10,861 nt of DNA from NCBI GenBank assembly GCA_003542355.1, contig DPKU01000048.1:1-10861 (forward strand), written 5' to 3'. The notes under the pieces are model-generated. The model saw nothing but the letters and a program-made list of their open reading frames with translations, did no database searches and was not told the DNA's origin. The DNA is from Clostridiales bacterium (GTDB lineage: Bacteria > Bacillota > Clostridia > Peptostreptococcales > Anaerovoracaceae). A program made the position numbers and the translations under genes. Of the stretch, positions 1-8,300 are shown in pieces. Within the stretch, counting starts at the first letter, position 1; each line of letters opens with the position of its first letter.

Positions 1-10
1 AATCAAATGA

Positions 11-275
11 ACAAATGCAATGACGAAATTACGTCCTGTTCGGGCGACACAGAGAGTCAGCGGCTGGTGGAAGCTGATTCCGATGAACAGGTTCGGTCTC
101 ATTTCCGAGCAGGACGCCTCAACCCTCTCTCGAAGGCAGTAAGGCGTCACGGATGTCCCGTTACCATGGCAAAAGATTTGACAGAATCTTTGGAGAGACT
201 GCACAGGATGCAGTAAGTTGGGTGGTACCGCGGTGAATGATCGTCCCAGGCTATGATATGCCTGGCATTTTTTTT
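11..275 (+). promoter_or_regulatory. T-box riboswitch leader, probable leucine specifier (CTC)
   Basis: This is a tRNA-sensing transcription-attenuation leader upstream of the LeuA-like gene. Seen directly: Stem I closes with 12 base pairs (32-43 with 105-116) and carries an AGAGAG element (51-56). A distal hairpin pairs 57-61 with 73-77 and has GGTGGAA in its loop. Two further perfect hairpins follow (172-178/185-191 and 199-203/209-213). The T-box core GGGTGGTACCGCGG lies at 220-233, with CGTCCC at 242-247. The tRNA-acceptor bulge TGGT (223-226) pairs with ACCA ends, so discriminator base A, which fits Leu, Ile and Val tRNAs. In the specifier loop, CTC at 98-100 followed by A best fits the usual position and means leucine. 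ATT (101-103) or GTC (96-98) cannot be fully excluded by eye. Uncharged tRNA would stabilise the antiterminator and allow transcription of the four genes downstream. The promoter is not visible and probably lies before the window. Confidence 0.95.
246..275 (+). terminator. Intrinsic terminator of the T-box leader
   Basis: CCAGGC (246-251) pairs with GCCTGG (260-265) across an 8-base loop and is followed, after CA, by eight T residues (268-275). Its 5' arm overlaps the CGTCCC that forms the 3' side of the T-box antiterminator, so the two structures exclude each other, as expected for this riboswitch class. Confidence 0.9.
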
Positions 276-295
276 ACGCGAAAGGAATCGAAGCG

Positions 296-1723
296 ATGAA
301 AAAAATAGGAATGACTGATGCGACTCTACAAGAGATGATCCTCCGGGAAAAAGGCGCAGTAGGGTTCAAAGAGAAGATCGAGATCGTCCGTATGCTGGAC
401 AAGATCCGGATCGATGTGATCCAGATCCCTTTTCCCGCAGACGAGAAGGTGAATGAACTTCTGATCAAGACGGTAGCACCTCTGGTGCGCCACAGTTTCC
501 TGTGCTGCAACGGCGGCCTCGCGGCCGCTTCCATCGACAGCGCATGGAAGGCCATGAAGGACGCCAGAAAGCCCATGCTCCGCATTGGGCTTCCCGTTTC
601 GGCCATCCGTATGGAATATGGGCTGGGCCGCAAGCCGCTTCAGGTGCTGGAATTGATCGCACAGCTTGTGGACAGAGCGGCCTCTCACACCAAGGATGTG
701 GATTTTGTGGCCGAGGACGCTACCACTGCCGAATGGGGATTTCTCTGTGAAACCGCAAAGACAGCAGTCAAGGCCGGCGCCTCTGTCTTTACCATCGAGG
801 ATTCAGCCGGGACCATGCTGCCTCCTGAATTCGGAGCTTTTATAGAGCGCCTGCGCTTCGATGTACCGGAATTGTCCGGTGTGCAGCTGGGTGTCTGTTT
901 CAACAATCGTTTCAGAATGTCAGAAGCCGCTTGCCTGGCCGCTGTGGATCAGGGCGCGGATGTGATTCGAGTGAGCACCGGCGGGCAGATCGCCGCCGGC
1001 ATGGAAACAATGGCCGACATTATTGAGCAGCGCGGAGAAAGCATCGGCCTTACCTCAGGACTGGCCCATACCCAGGTGCAACAGGCTGCCGTTCGGATCC
1101 GTCAGCTCGCTACCGGGTCCGTGCAAGGAAAAGAACGGGAATACGAGTCGACATCCGGCGTTCGGATCGGGGCGCTTCTGCTAAAGGAAGGGGACAGCCT
1201 GCAGACCGTAGGAAAAGCGGCCAAAGATCTGGGATACGACCTTTCGGCAGAGGAGCGTAAAAAAGTATATGAAGCCTTTCAGCGGCTGGTTCACAAAAAA
1301 GAGATCGGCGCCAAAGAGCTGGAGGCGATCATTGCCAACGAAGCGATACAAGTGCCTCCCACATATCAGCTGAAGAGCTACGTGATCAACAACGGCAACC
1401 TGATCCGATCCACGGCCCACATCATCCTGGAAAAAACAAACGGCAAGGCCACCTCCGTGGAAGGATTCGCGGTAGGAGACGGACCCATCGAGGCCGCATT
1501 CCGTGCCATCGAGCAGATCGTGGGACGGCATTTTGAACTGGACGAATTCCAGATCCAGGCTGTCACCGAGGGCCGGGAAGCCATGGGGGACACGCTGGTG
1601 AAGCTTCGAGCCGGCGGCAAGCTCTATTCGGGCAAGGGCATATCCACCGATATCATCGGCGCCGGGATCAGCGCGTATCTGAGCGCTGTCAACAAGATCG
1701 TATTTGAGGAGAATGTATCATGA
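296..1723 (+). CDS. LeuA-like protein: isopropylmalate-synthase fold with degenerate metal site and intact LeuA regulatory domain
   Basis: 475 residues. Residues 1 to about 270 follow the HMGL-like TIM barrel of 2-isopropylmalate/homocitrate synthases. About 280-350 is the linker subdomain (LGYDLS near its middle), and about 355-472 is a LeuA dimer/allosteric domain with clear family motifs (VGDGP, a GKGISTDI segment, and AYLSAVNKI). The usual catalytic signatures are altered. The LRDG motif near the N-terminus reads LQEM, so the conserved Arg and metal-ligand Asp become Q12 and E13. The HxH metal motif reads C201-F-N203. The GERAGN ligand Asn aligns with M236. All four metal ligands known in this family are therefore changed, while the leucine-binding domain looks normal. 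I infer a pseudoenzyme, leucine-responsive partner or repurposed enzyme rather than a working isopropylmalate synthase. The start ATG at 296 has AAAGGA at 281-286. The gene is first in the T-box operon and overlaps the next by ATGA. Confidence 0.85.
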   Translation: MKKIGMTDATLQEMILREKGAVGFKEKIEIVRMLDKIRIDVIQIPFPADEKVNELLIKTVAPLVRHSFLCCNGGLAAASIDSAWKAMKDARKPMLRIGLPVSAIRMEYGLGRKPLQVLELIAQLVDRAASHTKDVDFVAEDATTAEWGFLCETAKTAVKAGASVFTIEDSAGTMLPPEFGAFIERLRFDVPELSGVQLGVCFNNRFRMSEAACLAAVDQGADVIRVSTGGQIAAGMETMADIIEQRGESIGLTSGLAHTQVQQAAVRIRQLATGSVQGKEREYESTSGVRIGALLLKEGDSLQTVGKAAKDLGYDLSAEERKKVYEAFQRLVHKKEIGAKELEAIIANEAIQVPPTYQLKSYVINNGNLIRSTAHIILEKTNGKATSVEGFAVGDGPIEAAFRAIEQIVGRHFELDEFQIQAVTEGREAMGDTLVKLRAGGKLYSGKGISTDIIGAGISAYLSAVNKIVFEENVS

Positions 1724-4251
1724 AGCTGACGTTTTCCACCAATGGCTGGAGCGAGTTTTCCAAGGCGAAATTTCTGGACATCGCCAAGGACCTGGGTTTT
1801 TACGGCGTAGAATTTCACCAGAGCAGCCGGGATGTTTTCCGGGGGGAAACCGGCGATGAAGATTTGCGGGCAGCAGATCGGCTGAAGCGGGAATTGAATC
1901 AGACCGGCCTTGCAGTCCCCTGTTACGATATCGTTCTGGATGCGGCAGACAGCGCCCGCATCGCTGAGAATACAGAACAACTCCTCCATGCAGTTCGACT
2001 CTGCGAGGGTGCCGGCATTTCCTATTTGCGGATCACTGCCCGGGATCAGATCCACGGAGATGCGGAAGCAGCGGAAGCGGTGGTAAGGGACTGCCTTGCC
2101 CCTGTGATCGAGTATGCGGAAAAAGGACCGGTCTGCATCCTGATGGAGACCACGGGCATCTACAAAGACACCGGAAAGCTGCGCCTGCTGCTCAACGAGT
2201 TTGCCAGCGACAGTCTGGCGGCACTCTGGGACGTGCATCATCCGTATCGCTTTGGCAACGAAGATCCGGAAACCACAGTACAGAATCTGGGTGCCTACAT
2301 CAGGCATGTCCATATCAAGGATTCTCTTCCGGGGCCACAGGGCCCTGAATACGCACTCGTCGGAGAAGGAGACATTCCCCTGGACAGCATGATGAACGCA
2401 CTGCGTTCCATCAATTTTGACGGCAGCCTTTCCCTGGAATGGCTGCCCGGGTGGATGCCCGAGCTGGCCGACCCTGCCATCGTTTTTCCGCACTATGTTC
2501 ATTATATGAGCCGGTACGATGAAAGCGCGCGGAGCGATGACCGGCTCTACGACAACAAAGCTGGCACCGGAAAGTATCTGTGGAAAAAGGATGCGCTCAT
2601 CGACCTGACTTTTTCGCAGATCCTGGACCGGGTGGTGTCGGAATTTCCAGACCAGTATGCGTTTCGCTATACGATGATGGATTATACCAGGACCTATGCG
2701 GAGTTCCGTCGGGACGTGGACGATTTTGCCCGCTCCCTCATTGCTCTTGGGGTCAAGCAGGGTGACAAAGTGACCGTGTGGGCCACCAATGTGCCCCAGT
2801 GGTATGTGGCCTTCTGGGCCGCTACGAAGATCGGCGCCGTACTGGTGACCATGAATACCGCATACAAGATCCACGAAGCCGAATATCTGCTGCGCCAGTC
2901 TGATACGCACACGCTGATCATGATCGACGGGTTCCGGGACTCGGACTATGTGGGGATCATCCGGGAACTCTGTCCCGAGCTGGAAAGAGCCGAATCGCCG
3001 GGACGGCTGCACTGCAAGCGATTGCCCTTTTTACGGAATATTATTACAGTGTCATCTTCGCAAAAGGGATGTTATACTTGGGAAGAGGCGTTGGCGGCAG
3101 GCCGCAGCGTTCCCCGGGAAGAAGTGGGCCGACGGGCGGCGCTGGTGGATAAGCACGATGTGTGCAATATGCAGTATACATCGGGAACCACAGGGTTTCC
3201 CAAAGGTGTCATGCTCACCCATTACAACATCGTCAACAACGGGAAGTGCATCGGCGATCGAATGGACCTGTCCACCGCCGACCGGATGCTGATCCAGGTA
3301 CCCATGTTCCACTGCTTCGGCATGGTGCTGGCCATGACGGCAGCCATGACCCATGGATCCACCATGATGCCGCTCCCGTACTTTTCGCCCAAGCCGGCGC
3401 TGGCCTGTATCAATCAGGAACGCATCACCTGCATCCATGGCGTTCCCACCATGTTCATCGCGCTTTTGGAGCACGAGGATTTCAGCAAGACGGATTTCTC
3501 CCATATGCGGACCGGTATCATGGCCGGCAGCCTGTGTCCCATCTCGGTGATGCGGGATGTGGTGGACAAGATGAATTTGACGGAGATCACCATCGTGTTC
3601 GGGCAGACCGAAAGCGCTCCGGGCTGTACCATGAGCAGCACCGACGATCCCCTGGAAGTGCGGGTATCCACCGTGGGACGGCCGCTGCCCCAGATCGAAT
3701 GCCGCATCGTGGATCCGATCACCAACCGTGAACTGCCGCCGGGAGAGATCGGCGAGTTCGTCGCCCGCGGATACAACATTATGAAGGGCTATTATAAGAT
3801 GCCCAGGGCCACGGCTACGGCTGTCGACAAGGACGGCTGGCTCCACACAGGAGATCTGGCCATGATGACGCAGGAAGGCAACTTCTGCATCACCGGACGG
3901 CTCAAGGACATGATCATCCGGGGCGGAGAAAATATCTATCCCAAAGAAATCGAAGAGTTCGTGTACAACCACCCGAAAGTCGCCGATGTTCAGGTGATCG
4001 GCGTACCGGACAAGCAGTACGGCGAAGAGATCATGGCTTGTGTGATCCTCAAAGATGGTCAAACGGCCACAGCCGAAGAGATCCAGGAGTATATCCGGGC
4101 GCATATGGCCCGTCACAAAGTGCCAAAATATGTGGAATTCGTGGATTCATTCCCCATGAATGCCGCAGGGAAAATATTGAAATACAAAATGAGGACCGCC
4201 GCAGTTGAAAAGTTGGGACTGTACGAGGCGGCCAATGTGGAGACGGCATAA
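1720..4251 (+). CDS. Fusion protein: TIM-barrel sugar isomerase/epimerase-type domain + AMP-forming acyl-CoA ligase
   Basis: 843 residues in one uninterrupted frame. Residues 1 to about 265 form a xylose-isomerase-like/AP-endonuclease-2 TIM barrel. Candidate metal and active-site residues are present: E143, D171 with H173/H174, H196-V-H198-I-K-D, a GEGD motif (215-218) typical of hydroxypyruvate-isomerase and IolE-type proteins, and E240. After a short linker, about 290-840 is an ANL-superfamily acyl-CoA synthetase. It has the P-loop YTSGTTGFPKG (486-496), FGQTES (627-632), HTGD (709-712), GRLKDMIIRGGENIYP (726-741) and the catalytic Lys K818 near the C-terminus. Overall it most resembles medium-chain or short fatty-acyl-CoA ligases, which make acyl-CoA from acid, ATP and CoA in the cytoplasm. 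The substrate cannot be read from sequence. Both halves look catalytically intact. I saw no obvious ribosome binding site or start at the domain junction. The start overlaps the upstream stop (ATGA), with GAGGAG at 1706-1711, so translational coupling is likely. Confidence 0.88.
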   Translation: MKLTFSTNGWSEFSKAKFLDIAKDLGFYGVEFHQSSRDVFRGETGDEDLRAADRLKRELNQTGLAVPCYDIVLDAADSARIAENTEQLLHAVRLCEGAGISYLRITARDQIHGDAEAAEAVVRDCLAPVIEYAEKGPVCILMETTGIYKDTGKLRLLLNEFASDSLAALWDVHHPYRFGNEDPETTVQNLGAYIRHVHIKDSLPGPQGPEYALVGEGDIPLDSMMNALRSINFDGSLSLEWLPGWMPELADPAIVFPHYVHYMSRYDESARSDDRLYDNKAGTGKYLWKKDALIDLTFSQILDRVVSEFPDQYAFRYTMMDYTRTYAEFRRDVDDFARSLIALGVKQGDKVTVWATNVPQWYVAFWAATKIGAVLVTMNTAYKIHEAEYLLRQSDTHTLIMIDGFRDSDYVGIIRELCPELERAESPGRLHCKRLPFLRNIITVSSSQKGCYTWEEALAAGRSVPREEVGRRAALVDKHDVCNMQYTSGTTGFPKGVMLTHYNIVNNGKCIGDRMDLSTADRMLIQVPMFHCFGMVLAMTAAMTHGSTMMPLPYFSPKPALACINQERITCIHGVPTMFIALLEHEDFSKTDFSHMRTGIMAGSLCPISVMRDVVDKMNLTEITIVFGQTESAPGCTMSSTDDPLEVRVSTVGRPLPQIECRIVDPITNRELPPGEIGEFVARGYNIMKGYYKMPRATATAVDKDGWLHTGDLAMMTQEGNFCITGRLKDMIIRGGENIYPKEIEEFVYNHPKVADVQVIGVPDKQYGEEIMACVILKDGQTATAEEIQEYIRAHMARHKVPKYVEFVDSFPMNAAGKILKYKMRTAAVEKLGLYEAANVETA

Positions 4252-4255
4252 GCCG

Positions 4256-4264
4256 AAGGAGGAG
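4256..4264 (+). promoter_or_regulatory. Ribosome binding site that fixes the ilvE start
   Basis: AAGGAGGAG lies a few bases before the ATG at 4268. It supports that start over the in-frame upstream ATG at 4205, which sits inside the preceding gene and would add 21 residues unlike the family. Confidence 0.85.
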
Positions 4265-4267
4265 ACA

Positions 4268-5338
4268 ATGCTTCAGATCACCATCAACAAGGCCCCCGAA
4301 CTCAAGGCAAAGCCTGCAGACGAAACAAAATTGGGGTTTGGCAATTACTATACCGATCACATGTTCATCATGGATCACTCTCCGGAAAAGGGCTGGCACG
4401 ACGCTCGCATCGTTCCCTTTGAGAATTTTTCCATCAGCCCTGCTGCCATCGTCTTTCATTACGGCATGTGTATTTTCGAAGGACTGAAGGCCTATCGGCG
4501 CCCCGACGGGAAAGTGCAGCTCTTCCGGCCCGACGAGAATGCCCGCCGGATGATGCGCTCCGCAGAGCGGATGTGCATGCCCCAGTTTCCCGAGGAATAT
4601 TTCATGGAAGCTGTCAAGACCCTGGTGTCGCTGGATTCCGATTGGACGCCAAGTGCCCCCGGAACGACGCTGTACGTTCGGCCGACACTCATCTGCAATC
4701 ACGACGATCTGTCCATGCACTCCCTCGGTCGCTTTATGTTTTTTATCATATTAAGCCCCGTAGGATCTTATTATGTTGAAGGACTGAAGCCCGTTCGCAT
4801 CAAGATCGAGGAAACGGCAGCCCGGAGCGTTCATGGCGGAACAGGTTTTGCCAAATGCGGCGGAAACTACGCCGGTTCGTTCCACGCTACGGTACAGGCT
4901 GAGAAGGAAGGCTATTCTCAGGTGCTCTGGCTTGACGGCGCTACAAAACAGTACATCGAAGAAGTCGGCAGCAACAACATCATGTTCAAGATCGGCGGCA
5001 AGATCGTGACACCGGCCCTGGGCGATACGGTGCTTCCGGGCATTACGCGCAAGTCCTGCATCGAAATGTTCAAAAAGTGGGGCATGGAAGTGGAGGAGCG
5101 GCAGCTGTCTGTGGCCGAGCTTCTGGAACAGCTGGAAAAAGGCAACGTGGAAGAGGTCTTCGGCGTTGGAACGGCAGCCATCGTCACACCGGTGGGCGTT
5201 CTGGGTTATGGCGGCAAGAATTATGAATTCAACGGCGGACAGATCGGCGAAACGACCCAGCGGTTGTATGACGAGCTGGTGGGCCTCCAGTTTGGCCAGA
5301 GAGCAGATGAGTTCGGCTGGACAGTGATGGTTGAATAG
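4268..5338 (+). CDS. ilvE: Branched-chain amino acid aminotransferase (class IV PLP enzyme)
   Basis: 356 residues, the usual length for the longer (group II) bacterial BCATs. It transfers the amino group between glutamate and the 2-keto acids of leucine, isoleucine and valine, in the cytoplasm, using PLP. Visible signatures are GMCIFEGLKAYR in the N-terminal domain, the PLP-binding lysine K196 in the context AKCGGNYAGS, the conserved EEVGSNN segment (E231-E232 onward), and the C-terminal FGW motif. The ATG at 4268 follows a very strong Shine-Dalgarno 16 bases after the previous stop, so the gene is part of the same operon. Its presence supports branched-chain amino acids, probably leucine, as the theme of the T-box-controlled unit. 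No key residue is missing. Confidence 0.96.
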   Translation: MLQITINKAPELKAKPADETKLGFGNYYTDHMFIMDHSPEKGWHDARIVPFENFSISPAAIVFHYGMCIFEGLKAYRRPDGKVQLFRPDENARRMMRSAERMCMPQFPEEYFMEAVKTLVSLDSDWTPSAPGTTLYVRPTLICNHDDLSMHSLGRFMFFIILSPVGSYYVEGLKPVRIKIEETAARSVHGGTGFAKCGGNYAGSFHATVQAEKEGYSQVLWLDGATKQYIEEVGSNNIMFKIGGKIVTPALGDTVLPGITRKSCIEMFKKWGMEVEERQLSVAELLEQLEKGNVEEVFGVGTAAIVTPVGVLGYGGKNYEFNGGQIGETTQRLYDELVGLQFGQRADEFGWTVMVE

Positions 5339-5344
5339 GAGAAC

Positions 5345-5350
5345 AGGAAG
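5345..5350 (+). promoter_or_regulatory. Ribosome binding site that fixes the nifJ start
   Basis: AGGAAG stands 7 bases before ATG 5358. It argues against the longer frame beginning with TTG at 5331, which overlaps the ilvE stop codon and lacks family-like residues. Confidence 0.65.
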
Positions 5351-5357
5351 CAAAAAT

Positions 5358-8300
5358 ATGCACCAAAGAAAAACAGTCATCATGGACGGCAACGAAGCCG
5401 CCGCATACGTTGCCTACGCTTTTACGGAAGTGGCGGCCATTTATCCCATCACCCCTTCTTCTCCCATGGCGGAAAAGACCGACGTGTGGTCGGCGGAAGG
5501 AAAGAAAAACATTTTCGGTCAGCCGGTGAAGCTGGTGGAAATGCAATCGGAAGCCGGTGCGGCCGGCGCAGTTCACGGTGCGCTGGAGACCGGTGCTTTG
5601 GCCACGAGCTTTACTTCCTCCCAGGGGCTGCTTCTGATGCTGCCGGTGATGCACCGCATTTCCGGGCAACGACATCCCGGCGTGCTGCACGTGGCGGCCC
5701 GGACCGTGGGAACCCATGCGTTTTCCATATTCGGCGATCATTCCGACGTGATGAACTGCCGGGGAACGGGTTTTGCCATGCTTTCTACCTCCAGTGTTCA
5801 GGAAGTGATGGATCTGGCGGGCGTGGCCCATCTGGCCGCCATTCAAAGCCGGGTGCCGTTCCTTCATTTCTTTGACGGGTTTCGCACCTCTCATGAAATC
5901 AGCAAGATCGAAGCCATGGAATACGATACTCTGGCAGAGTTGCTGGATCGGGAGGCGCTGCAGGAATTCCGCGACCACGCGCTCAACCCGGAGGAACCGG
6001 CTTTGCGCAGCACCGTCCAGAATCCGGATATCTATTTTCAGGTGCGGGAAGCCAACAATCGCTTCTACGATGCGGTCCCGGATATCGTTTCGGGGTATAT
6101 GGACCAGATCTCGGCGCGCACCGGGCGCTCGTATAAGCTTTTCAATTATTATGGCGCACCGGATGCCACGGAAGTCGTCATAGCCATGGGCTCTGTCAGC
6201 GGCGCCATTCGCGAGACGGTGGATCATCTGAACGCTCAGGGTCGTAAAGTCGGCTTCGTCCAGGTCCATCTGTTCCGGCCCTTTGCCATCCACAAGCTTC
6301 TGGAGGCGATCCCCGAGACAGCTCTTCGGATCGCCGTTCTGGACCGCTGCAAGGAGATGGGCTCCGCCGGAGAACCGCTCTATCAGGATGTGTGCACTGC
6401 TTTCGCACAAAGCAAACGATGCCCGTTGATCCTGGGCGGACGCTACGGTCTTTCTTCGAAAGATACGACGCCTTCCCAAATCGGCGGTGTATACGAAAAT
6501 CTTCGCAGGGAAGAGCCCCTTAACGGTTTTACCATCGGCATCGTCGATGACCTGACCCATCTTTCCCTGGCTTCGGATCTGGAGATCCCCCAGGTCAAAG
6601 AAGGCGTTTTTGCTTGCAAATTCTGGGGATTGGGATCTGACGGGACTGTAGGCGCCAACCGCAACACCGTAGAGATCATCAGCAAGTATACGGATTTTTA
6701 CGGACAGGCGTATTTTGAGTACGACGCCAAAAAATCTTTCGGCATCACCAAATCTCATCTGCGCTTTTCCAAGGAGCCCATCGACTCTTCCTACTTGGTC
6801 CGAAACGCTGATTTTATCGCTTGTCACCATCAGACGTTCCTTGCACAATATGACATGGTCTCGGAACTGCTGCCCGGCGGGACATTTCTGCTGAACTGCC
6901 CTTGGACAGGGGCGGAGCTGGAGGAAAAGATCCCGGGACAGGTCAAGCGGGCCCTGGCCGAAAAGAAAGCCAATTTCTACATCATCGACGCCAGTGGCAT
7001 CGCCCGGGATCTGGGCCTGGGGATCCATGCCAACATCGTGCTGCAGTCCGCTTTTTTCAGCCTCATGTCGGTGATTCCGGCCGAGGAAGCAGATGGCTAT
7101 CTGCGGGCGGCGGTCCGGGAGACGTATTTCACCAAGGGCGACGCTGTGGTGGAGAAAAACCTGAACGCTGTGACCCGGGGAGCCCAAGCCGTCACACAGG
7201 TGGGGATCCCGGAAGACTGGGCATCGGCGCCGAAAGAGGCTGCTGCTGTCCAGGACGATGCGCCGGCAGTGGTCAAAAACCTGCTGCGGCCCATCAATGC
7301 ACAAAAGGGAGACGATCTTCCGGTAAGCGCTTTTAAAGGATACGAAGACGGTCAAGTGGAATTGGGGCTCACAGCCTATGAAAAGAGGCGGATCGCCACA
7401 GCGGTACCCGTGTGGAACGCCGATGCTTGCCTGCAGTGCAATCAATGTGCCTTCGTGTGTCCCCATGCGGCCATTCGACCCTATTTGCTCAATGATGCCG
7501 AAGCAGCCGCCGCACCGGCGGAAATGCACATTGTGCCGGCAAAGGGCAAAGCAGCTGCCGGACTGTCCTATACGCTGTCGGTGAGCACTGACGACTGCAC
7601 CGGATGCGGCAGTTGTGTTTCCTCCTGTCCAGCAAAGCAGAAAGCCCTTGTTATGGCCCCTATCGATCAGGTACCTGCCGGAAGAGAGATCTGGGCGTAT
7701 AGCTTGAGCCTTTCGGATAAGAAAGTCTTTGATCCCTTTACGGTGAAAGGCAGCCAGTTCAAAGAACCATTGCTTGAGTTTTCTGCAGCCTGTGCAGGCT
7801 GCGGCGAAACGCCCTATGCCAAGCTGCTTACCCAGCTCTTCGGCGACAGGGTCTACTGGGCCAATGCCACAGGCTGTACCCAGGCCTGGGGCGGTGCCAT
7901 GCCCGGCATTCCTTATACCAGAAACAAAGAAGGAAAAGGTCCTGCCTGGAGCAACTCGCTCTTCGAAAACAATGCCGAATTCAGCCTGGGGATGGCGTTA
8001 TCCGTCAAACAGCAGCGGGAAGCCCAGAAGCAGCGGGCGGAAGCCTTGCGCACAATCACGGAAAATGCTGCGCTCCGGCAGACGCTGGGATCCTGGCTGG
8101 AGGCCTTCGATGACTTTACGCTGTCGGCCAGTACCGGTGATACGCTTCGGAGGGCGCTGGAAAGCGCTCTGGCGGAAGGCCCGGAATCTGCAGAGGAGAA
8201 TAAGCTGATCCGGGACATCCTGTCCGCCAAAAAGCATTTCTCCAGAAAAACGTTCTGGATGTACGGCGGTGACGGCTGGGCGTACGACATCGGGTACGGT

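Noticed and set aside
7..216. A 69-codon open frame in the leader
   Set aside because: It coincides with Stem I and Stem III of the T-box RNA. The conserved RNA structure explains the sequence, and there is no ribosome site before the ATG.
296..1723. Calling this gene a normal leuA (2-isopropylmalate synthase)
   Set aside because: The fold and regulatory domain match, but the LRDG, HxH and GERAGN catalytic motifs are all altered, so the name would claim an activity the sequence does not support.
1624..3012. A 462-codon open frame on the - strand opposite the TIM-barrel/ligase gene
   Set aside because: Shadow of the coding strand. It has no recognisable domain and spans the overlap of two real genes.
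3052..4116. A 354-codon open frame on the - strand opposite the acyl-CoA ligase domain
   Set aside because: Mirror of the conserved ANL motifs on the + strand. It is His-rich, low-complexity and without family features.
4205..4267. Longer start for ilvE at ATG 4205
   Set aside because: It lies inside the upstream gene and adds 21 residues unlike BCATs. The strong AAGGAGGAG before ATG 4268 fits much better.
5229..7529. A 766-codon open frame on the - strand opposite nifJ
   Set aside because: It lies antisense to unmistakable PFOR coding sequence, has no family-like motifs, and is rich in His, Arg and Gly, as expected from the complement of GC-rich codons. No ribosome site or promoter supports it.
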